20,177 nt of DNA from Nitrospirae bacterium RBG_13_39_12 (GTDB lineage Bacteria > Nitrospirota > Thermodesulfovibrionia > Thermodesulfovibrionales > SM23-35): positions 21,828 to 42,004 of the forward strand of contig MHEF01000114.1 of the NCBI GenBank assembly GCA_001805125.1. Reading direction: 5' to 3'. The notes below the pieces were generated by a model. It did no database searches and had not been told where the DNA came from. It saw only the letters and a program-made list of their open reading frames with translations. Below, in pieces: positions 14,481-20,177 of the stretch. Numbering within the stretch: position 1 is the stretch's first letter; every line of letters begins with the position of its first letter. The position numbers and the translations under genes were made by a program.

Positions 14481-16418
14481 TCAATTACCTTCTTTCTTAA
14501 TATCCATTGCTTCTGCAACTAGATCTAAAACCTGTTCCATTTTAAACGGTTTACTCAAGATCAGATCTGCTTTGCTTTCTTTCATCTTTTTATCATCTAT
14601 CTGTACACCCCAGCCAGTGATTAATGCTACAGGTACTCTGGAATCTTTTGCCTTTATCGATTTAGCTACATCCCAGCCGCTCAATCCGGGCATTCCAAGA
14701 TCAGTAAAGACCAGATCAATGGGCTCTCTATTAAAAATATCTAACCCTTCTTTCCCGGAAGATGCCTTATAGACATTATGGCCACCCTGAATAAGCAGGC
14801 CCTCTAAAACATTCCGAACCATTTCATCATCGTCAATCACAAGAATATTCTTGCTCTTAACATCTCTTACCTGAACGGTTTTTATCTCCTCGTCTTTTAT
14901 CTCAATAGGTACAGGTAAAATTATATTAATGCCAGTACCTCTTCCTTCTTCACTGTCAACTTCTATCCTCCCTCCATGCCTCGAGATAATGCTAAAAGCA
15001 ATGCTCAATCCTAAACCATCGCTTATGACACCCTTAGTTGTAAAAAAAGGATCAAAAATCTTTCTTTTAATTTCATCTGATATACCCACTCCTGTATCAG
15101 TTACGCGAATACACACTTCATTATTAACAGATCTTGTCTCTATTGAAATCTTGCCTCCACCGGGCATGGCATCTATTGAGTTGAATACTATATTGGTTAA
15201 TACCTCCCGAAGTTCAGATGAGTTTCCCTTTACAGGTGGCAGATCATCACTTAATATAGTTATCAATTCAATATTAATCCCCTTTTCCTGTGCCTGATCT
15301 TTCCATCTGGGTTTTGACATTTCTTTTACTTCTTCAACGATTTCATTGATATCAACCTTCACATATTCCTTGTCAGCCCGTATTCTGGTAAACTCCTGAA
15401 TCCGTCTGACAGTTCCAGCAGCGTCCAGCGCAGCAGTTTCAATCACTTTAAGTTGTTTTTTAATCTGCTCCTGATTTAAAGCATCAATCTGCCTTGCAAG
15501 CAACTCTGTATTACCCAGAATAATAGCTAATGCATTATTGAAATCATGGGCAACACCTGAAGCCATCTGGCCTATGGCCCTCAACTTTTCTGACTGGATA
15601 AGTTGTTCTTCAATCTTTTTCCTTTCACTGACATCCCTCATTATGATTTCAACCCCTATGGACCTGCCTTTTTGAAAATAGGGCCGGTCCCCGACCTCAA
15701 TAAAAAGCACCTCTCCCTTTTTGTTCAACATCCGGATTTCATATATGTCTTTTAAGATTTCTCCTTCCTTTATTTTTTCGAATCTTTCGTGAACTGCCGA
15801 GAGGTCTTCCGTGTAAACGAAATCTGATATCATCTTATCTTTCAATTCCAGCTCTGAATAACCGAATAGTTCAATAAAACTTGAATTATAAATAATGAGC
15901 TTATAATCTGGTATTAGAAACACTGCTACAGCGTCATTTATATTTTCAAACAGTTCCCTGTATTTTTCCAGAGATTCTTTTAACTCATTTTCCAGTCTCC
16001 TCTTCTCTCTTGCAAGCATCTGTTTCTCAATAGATTTTTTAACTACTGCCCTTAGTTCCTCAATATCAAAAGGTTTTGTAACAAAAGCATCAGCTCCCTT
16101 GTTCAATGCCTTGATAGCATTTTCTGTACTGGCATATGCAGTCATCATAATTACGCTTAAATCAGGATCTTCTTTCTTTATGATTTCCAATAATTCTACC
16201 CCGTCAATATCCGGAAGTTTAATATCCAGTATAGCTAAATCAAAAGAGCTTTTCTTTATTAAATCCACTCCATCATGTGCAGTGTTAACTGTCGAGATTT
16301 TTAATCCATCCAGTTCAAGTATTCGGGAAAGGGTTTTACACATACCTTTGTCATCATCTACTATCAAGATATTTGGTAAATCTGCATTGGTACTTACTTT
16401 ATTTGTTTTATATGACAT
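14481..16418 (-). CDS. Hybrid histidine kinase, REC-PAS-HisKA-HATPase-REC
   Basis: From ATG 16418 the protein has 645 residues. A receiver comes first (acidic DDD at about 21-23, phospho-acceptor D65 in ILDIKLPDIDG, K115 in TKPFD). A short coiled coil follows, then a PAS domain (about 153-265, FENINDAVAVF ... RDVSERK), a HisKA domain with H291 (SGVAHDFNNALA), an ATPase domain (NIVFNSIDAMPGGG; DTGVGISDE; GLGLSIAF), and a second receiver (D573 in FTDLGMPG). No DNA-binding or enzymatic output domain is present. Upstream in-frame starts are GTG at 16421 and TTG at 16427; AAAGG spacing (8 nt to the GTG, 11 to the ATG) makes GTG or ATG likeliest. It follows the PAS kinase gene closely and could take phosphate from it through the first receiver (inference). 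Confidence 0.92.
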   Translation of the reverse strand: MSYKTNKVSTNADLPNILIVDDDKGMCKTLSRILELDGLKISTVNTAHDGVDLIKKSSFDLAILDIKLPDIDGVELLEIIKKEDPDLSVIMMTAYASTENAIKALNKGADAFVTKPFDIEELRAVVKKSIEKQMLAREKRRLENELKESLEKYRELFENINDAVAVFLIPDYKLIIYNSSFIELFGYSELELKDKMISDFVYTEDLSAVHERFEKIKEGEILKDIYEIRMLNKKGEVLFIEVGDRPYFQKGRSIGVEIIMRDVSERKKIEEQLIQSEKLRAIGQMASGVAHDFNNALAIILGNTELLARQIDALNQEQIKKQLKVIETAALDAAGTVRRIQEFTRIRADKEYVKVDINEIVEEVKEMSKPRWKDQAQEKGINIELITILSDDLPPVKGNSSELREVLTNIVFNSIDAMPGGGKISIETRSVNNEVCIRVTDTGVGISDEIKRKIFDPFFTTKGVISDGLGLSIAFSIISRHGGRIEVDSEEGRGTGINIILPVPIEIKDEEIKTVQVRDVKSKNILVIDDDEMVRNVLEGLLIQGGHNVYKASSGKEGLDIFNREPIDLVFTDLGMPGLSGWDVAKSIKAKDSRVPVALITGWGVQIDDKKMKESKADLILSKPFKMEQVLDLVAEAMDIKKEGN

Positions 16419-16460
16419 CACGTCCAATACCTTTTAAATGTTTTTACATCCAACAGCTTA

Positions 16461-17681
16461 CTATTCAGCGACAGGCAATCTGACAACAACTGTTGTACCC
16501 TCACCAACCTCGCTTTTCAATTTTATTTGTCCTTCATGCCTTTCGATAATTCCCATCGTAACTGCCAGGCCTAGTCCTATGCCTCTCGCTTTTGTTGTAA
16601 AGAGGGGATCGAACACCCTTTCTTGATCCTCTTCCTTTATTCCGCAACCATTATCTTTAAACTCAATCTCGATAAAGTCTCCTTCCTGTCTGCTGGTTAT
16701 TAACAACTTTCCAGCGTTATCCATTGACTGGATCGAATTTAATATCAGGTTATGAAAGGCCTGCCTTATCTGATAAGGGTCAACCATAACATTATCCAGG
16801 TCTTGTGCCAGATCCATTTCAACCTTAATGCCCAATGGTATTGAGGTTACAGATAAGGCATTTTTAACAATTGTATTTATATCATATGTTTTAACAATAG
16901 GCTTTCTAATAAGAGAAAAATTAAGTAAGTCTCTAATAATCTTATCAGACATCCCTATTTCATTCTCTATAATATTAAGAAATTCAAAAATACTTGGGTC
17001 CATCGTAGCCAGATCTGTTCTGCTTATTTTTTCTTTTAAATAGTAAGCTGAATTCTTTATTACTGCTAAAGGATTTCTTAGCTCATGAGCTACACCGGCA
17101 GCCAACTGTCCTATAGCAGCCAGTTTTTCAGAACGAATCAAACGCTCCTGTGTTCTTCTTAACTCCAGACTGCTCCTCTCTAACTCCGCAGTCCTCATTT
17201 CTAATTCTGTCTTGGACTTTTCCATTTTAACTTGATTCTCCACCAACTCACCATAAATTCTATCTATGACCTTAATGATTTCCTGCCACATTGTTTCTTC
17301 CATTTGCCGGTGGACTATACTTTCTGTAACATCTTTTGCAATATGTATAAATCTTGAAATTTCACCGCTGCCGTCCTTTATCGGATACAGATTAATGGAT
17401 ACGTGGTGCTCGCTGCGGTCATGTTTACTGGAGTGAACATGAGTTGTGGAACTTGATTTTCCTGTAACTAAAACATCAGTAAGCGGACATAGATCGAAAG
17501 GCCCTTGACATGGAAAGTCTATGCCATGTGTTGCGTTATAACAATGCTTATCAATAATATCAGTGCCATAAGTGTCTAACGATTTCTGGTTTGCCCATAT
17601 AATCCTGAAATCCTTGGAGATTAGCAAAATCTCTTCATCAATCCCATTTACAATTTTTTCATATATCACTTTATTTTTCAT
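16461..17681 (-). CDS. PAS-domain sensor histidine kinase with Cys/His-rich sensor
   Basis: The 406-residue protein has an N-terminal PAS domain (about 1-120) with no membrane segment or signal peptide. In it, HCYNATHGIDFPC and DLCP place C47, H52, C58 and C65 in a compact set, followed by H81, H83, H87, H92 and H93. A coiled coil (about 120-185) leads to HisKA with H199 (AAGVAHELRNPL), then an ATPase domain with N-box NLILNSIQSM, DNGCGI and GIGLGLAV. It has no receiver of its own. It lies 55 nt downstream of the hydrogenase large subunit on the same strand, which suggests it is the signalling partner of that hydrogenase, as HoxJ/HupT are in H2-sensing systems. The Cys/His cluster could bind metal, an iron-sulfur cluster or heme; this is not shown by sequence. 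Confidence 0.92.
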   Translation of the reverse strand: MKNKVIYEKIVNGIDEEILLISKDFRIIWANQKSLDTYGTDIIDKHCYNATHGIDFPCQGPFDLCPLTDVLVTGKSSSTTHVHSSKHDRSEHHVSINLYPIKDGSGEISRFIHIAKDVTESIVHRQMEETMWQEIIKVIDRIYGELVENQVKMEKSKTELEMRTAELERSSLELRRTQERLIRSEKLAAIGQLAAGVAHELRNPLAVIKNSAYYLKEKISRTDLATMDPSIFEFLNIIENEIGMSDKIIRDLLNFSLIRKPIVKTYDINTIVKNALSVTSIPLGIKVEMDLAQDLDNVMVDPYQIRQAFHNLILNSIQSMDNAGKLLITSRQEGDFIEIEFKDNGCGIKEEDQERVFDPLFTTKARGIGLGLAVTMGIIERHEGQIKLKSEVGEGTTVVVRLPVAE

Positions 17682-17736
17682 TTTATACTATTAGGGAAAT
17701 CTTTTGTGATATCTTCATTTCATACAGTGATCGAAA

Positions 17737-19200
17737 CTAACGTTTTATCGTATGAACTGTACATACAAGACAGGGATCGAACGATCTAACAATATGTCCG
17801 ATCTCTACAGGATTATCTTCATCCTCTACTGCAGTCCCGTTCAAAGCATGTTCACACGCCCCAAACTGATCAAATGCATCTTTAGGTGAAAGATTCCATG
17901 CTGTTGGAGTTATTACCTGATATCTTTCAATCCTGCTATCTTTAATGGATATCCAGTGACCAAGTCCTCCTCTTGCTGCTTCTATAAGACCAGTTCCCTT
18001 AGCCTCAGTTGGAATTATAGGCTTCTTGAAAAATGGACTGCGGGCATCAATCTCTCTTATCCAGATTCCAACCTGTCTAACCAGCCTCACTGCCTCATGG
18101 AGTCTTGCCAAGATTCTCAAAAAAACACTCGGGCCTGATTTTTCGAATATATCAAAAATCAATGGGTCTTTATCCAATACCATCCTTGCTAAAGGCCCAA
18201 CTTCAACTACTCTGTTGTCATAGCGTGGAGATTTGGACCAACTGTAAGCTCCCTCCTTATCAGGATCCGGGTCGGTTATGCCCTCGGAAGGATGCAGTCC
18301 ACCTTGATAGCCTTTTAAGAAGGAATATTTGATAAACTCACTTATTTTATCTTCACTAAACTCGATGAATCCGTTGTCATAGTAACCGCTGGGGAGCCAG
18401 GTTTTATTACCGGGAAGTTCAAATGACCCATAAGACATTAATTTACCTGGGCCATTACCGATTCCATCCAATCCTATTTCTCTTGCGTACTTTATAAAAG
18501 TTCCCATGTCGCTGTCATGGTGGTTTGATTCATTCAACCACCTTTCCATGTCTTCCATATTTCTGTTCTGAAGCCATCTGTCAATCTCACATCCGAGTAA
18601 ACTTTCTTCCACATAATCCTGTAACTCTCTCTGTAGTCCTATTGCTTTGGTTTGACGCGACATACTGATACTGCATGTTACACCACCAGGCTGGAATATA
18701 AGTGTATTCGGCCACTTCCCTGCAAATACTCCCATAAGTTCCAACATGCTAGGACGAGCCTTAATAGCTTTTAAGTAGGAGACACCTTTAAAAGGAAGAA
18801 ACCGCTTTACTGCTTCAGAATAATATTGATTTGACAAATATTTCTTATTTGTTAAATCCGGAGCAAACAGAACATGGAAGTGGACTATATGTCCCATAAG
18901 AGTCTCGATTGCCAGAACAATATTACCTACTAAAAATGCGTTTATTGGCATCTCACTTTTCCAGGCATTCCTGATTGCTGCAGCGCTTGCTAACCCATGT
19001 GATGCTCCGCAGATTCCGCAGATCCTTGGAGTGAAAACAATAGCATCCATGGGATCCCTTCCCTTAAGCATTATTTCAAAACCCCTGAACATCACGCCTT
19101 TGGATTCAGCATTTTGAACTTTTCCGTCCTTAATCTCAGCAATTATCTCAAGATCACCTTCAACCCTGTTTAACGGACTAATCATTATTTTTTTCGGCAT
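17737..19200 (-). CDS. Cytosolic NiFe hydrogenase large subunit (group 2, sensor-like)
   Basis: The 487-residue catalytic subunit holds the NiFe(CN)2(CO) site. The four ligands are present: RICGICGASH (C61, C64) near the start and FDPCLVCTVH (C477, C480) at the end. RVEG (12-15) and GVMFRGFE (35-42) are also typical. After H483, the usual maturation cleavage point, only TIKR follows, whereas enzymes processed by an endopeptidase carry a longer C-terminal peptide. H2-sensing HoxC/HupV proteins, of similar length, also lack this extension. AAGGA lies 7 nt before the ATG and overlaps the small-subunit stop region; the two genes are 10 nt apart. No maturation (hyp) genes are in the window. Group 2 is clear from the partner subunit; sensor versus uptake role is inferred. 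Confidence 0.94.
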   Translation of the reverse strand: MPKKIMISPLNRVEGDLEIIAEIKDGKVQNAESKGVMFRGFEIMLKGRDPMDAIVFTPRICGICGASHGLASAAAIRNAWKSEMPINAFLVGNIVLAIETLMGHIVHFHVLFAPDLTNKKYLSNQYYSEAVKRFLPFKGVSYLKAIKARPSMLELMGVFAGKWPNTLIFQPGGVTCSISMSRQTKAIGLQRELQDYVEESLLGCEIDRWLQNRNMEDMERWLNESNHHDSDMGTFIKYAREIGLDGIGNGPGKLMSYGSFELPGNKTWLPSGYYDNGFIEFSEDKISEFIKYSFLKGYQGGLHPSEGITDPDPDKEGAYSWSKSPRYDNRVVEVGPLARMVLDKDPLIFDIFEKSGPSVFLRILARLHEAVRLVRQVGIWIREIDARSPFFKKPIIPTEAKGTGLIEAARGGLGHWISIKDSRIERYQVITPTAWNLSPKDAFDQFGACEHALNGTAVEDEDNPVEIGHIVRSFDPCLVCTVHTIKR

Positions 19201-19210
19201 CTAATTTTCC

Positions 19211-20176
19211 TTAATTTACCCTTCTGAAAGATACTGCATTTTTCTTCAATCTTTCAGGGGTAGCAAGTTTTGCCAGGTTTGCCATACCAACATACCAGGC
19301 TTTAGGTACATCAAGAGGCAGTGTAACCGGGACATCCCCTACCTTTCTGGTCTCAAAAAAAGGAACTGAACCATCAGGAAAATCCGGCAACGTACATGCA
19401 ATACAAGGGAAACCTGCCCGTGTGCAGCTTCCAGTGCGCCCAAGCCACATGCGTTCATTACAATCTGACTCACATATTGTTCCTTTACACCCTAAATATT
19501 CAAACAGGCATCCCAGCTGACTATACTCAACAGCAGAAGCCTTAAATTCATAAAATTCATTTCTGGGACAGCCATGATGCGCCAATTTTTTATAGAAGGC
19601 TTTTGGTCGGTTGAATTCATCCAATTCCTCAGGTCCCAATTTCCCCATAAATAACCTCATTAAGGTTTCCACAATCCAATCCGGGTGACATGGACACCCG
19701 GGGACATTGATTACCGGAAGACCTGAACCTGATACATACTCTTTTCCTAAAACTCCTCCCTTTTGCTTCCTTAAATACTGTAGACCTTTAGCCTCAACAA
19801 AATTTGCGCCGGCAGCCACTATCCCACCATAAGCAGCGCAGGTACCGATTGCTATAGTATTCTGGCTGACAGTGGCAAGCCTTTCCACCCATTCCTTAAA
19901 AGGGCGTCCATTGAAAAGAAAATACTTTCCAGTACCATTTGGTCCACAGATTACCGAACCTTCCACAATTAAAACATCAAGCTTTGTTTTCCCGGAAATA
20001 CATTTTTCAAATATAACCTCTACTTCTTTACCCATTTCAAGGCTTAGAAATGGATGCCATAGCAAATTTATTTCAAGCATTTTGAGAGCAGTAAGAACAT
20101 GTGGTTGCTCCGCGTTAAGGAATGATATGGTATCCCCATTACATCCACCGCTTTGCAACCATAATAAATTAATCAT
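19211..20176 (-). CDS. Cytosolic NiFe hydrogenase small subunit, Cys-x-x-Asp proximal motif
   Basis: The 321-residue iron-sulfur subunit relays electrons from the NiFe site. It begins directly with LLWLQSGGCNGDTISFLNAEQP and has no Tat signal peptide, as in cytosolic group 2 enzymes (cyanobacterial HupS, HoxB/HupU). Cluster ligands: proximal C12, C113 and C161 with D15 where most small subunits have Cys; distal H200 or H201, C203, C223 and C230; medial C239, C251, C258 and C261, four Cys and so probably [4Fe-4S]. VEGSVICGPNGTGKY, GTCAAYGG and VPGCPCHPDW are family hallmarks. The ATG is one base from the window edge; an upstream extension cannot be excluded, but the family starts here. It is the first visible gene of a run continuing into the large subunit and two kinases. 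Confidence 0.92.
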   Translation of the reverse strand: MINLLWLQSGGCNGDTISFLNAEQPHVLTALKMLEINLLWHPFLSLEMGKEVEVIFEKCISGKTKLDVLIVEGSVICGPNGTGKYFLFNGRPFKEWVERLATVSQNTIAIGTCAAYGGIVAAGANFVEAKGLQYLRKQKGGVLGKEYVSGSGLPVINVPGCPCHPDWIVETLMRLFMGKLGPEELDEFNRPKAFYKKLAHHGCPRNEFYEFKASAVEYSQLGCLFEYLGCKGTICESDCNERMWLGRTGSCTRAGFPCIACTLPDFPDGSVPFFETRKVGDVPVTLPLDVPKAWYVGMANLAKLATPERLKKNAVSFRRVN

Positions 20177-20177
20177 T

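Noticed and set aside
14929..15297. Plus-strand open frame opposite the hybrid kinase
   Set aside because: Shadow of the kinase ATPase domain; no ribosome binding site or family features.
1..20177. CRISPR arrays, tRNA or rRNA genes
   Set aside because: No regularly spaced direct repeats, cloverleaf-type sequences or rRNA segments were recognised on either strand.

Overview
This is an AT-rich, gene-dense bacterial window from an anaerobe with hydrogen and one-carbon (formate/folate) metabolism. The gene content (selenocysteine formate dehydrogenase with NuoE/NuoF-type subunits, formate-tetrahydrofolate ligase, a cytosolic NiFe hydrogenase linked to kinases, a surA-type chaperone gene implying an outer membrane) would suit a Gram-negative Wood-Ljungdahl-type organism such as Nitrospirota or Desulfobacterota. 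That taxonomic placement is inference only; no rRNA or other taxonomic marker is present.

Layout. Bases 1-5657 are all minus strand. They hold, in order of transcription: a surA-like chaperone/isomerase gene and purN; an ECF sigma factor, its zinc-finger anti-sigma factor and a periplasmic protein built of 18-residue repeats; rsmD and coaD; a palindromic repeat element; and a nicotinamidase/isochorismatase-family hydrolase that runs off the left edge. Bases 5658-5914 form a divergent promoter region. Bases 5915-13267 are a plus-strand block: a NuoE-like [2Fe-2S] subunit, a NuoF-like FMN/Fe-S subunit, a large formate dehydrogenase catalytic subunit, a stand-alone cyclic-nucleotide-binding domain, and formate-tetrahydrofolate ligase. 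The formate dehydrogenase gene is interrupted by an in-frame TGA at 9265-9267. It is followed at the right distance by a bacterial SECIS hairpin with a GGUCU loop, so it should be read as one 916-residue selenoprotein. Bases 13268-13539 carry a perfect 16-bp inverted repeat and a second copy of the repeat element, then a histone-deacetylase-family gene (13540-14472). Bases 14481-20176 are one minus-strand cluster: NiFe hydrogenase small and large subunits, a PAS histidine kinase with a Cys/His-rich sensor, and a REC-PAS-kinase-REC hybrid.

How the genes fit together. The plus-strand block can take CO2 (or formate) with NAD(P)H, and possibly ferredoxin, to formate, and then attach formate to tetrahydrofolate: the first two steps of the methyl branch of the Wood-Ljungdahl pathway. 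The minus-strand cluster on the right looks like an H2-sensing system. The hydrogenase has no Tat signal, no normal C-terminal maturation peptide, subunit sizes like HoxB/HoxC or HupU/HupV, and co-directional kinases downstream. Its proximal cluster motif is Cys-x-x-Asp instead of Cys-x-x-Cys. The output regulator of this system is not in the window.
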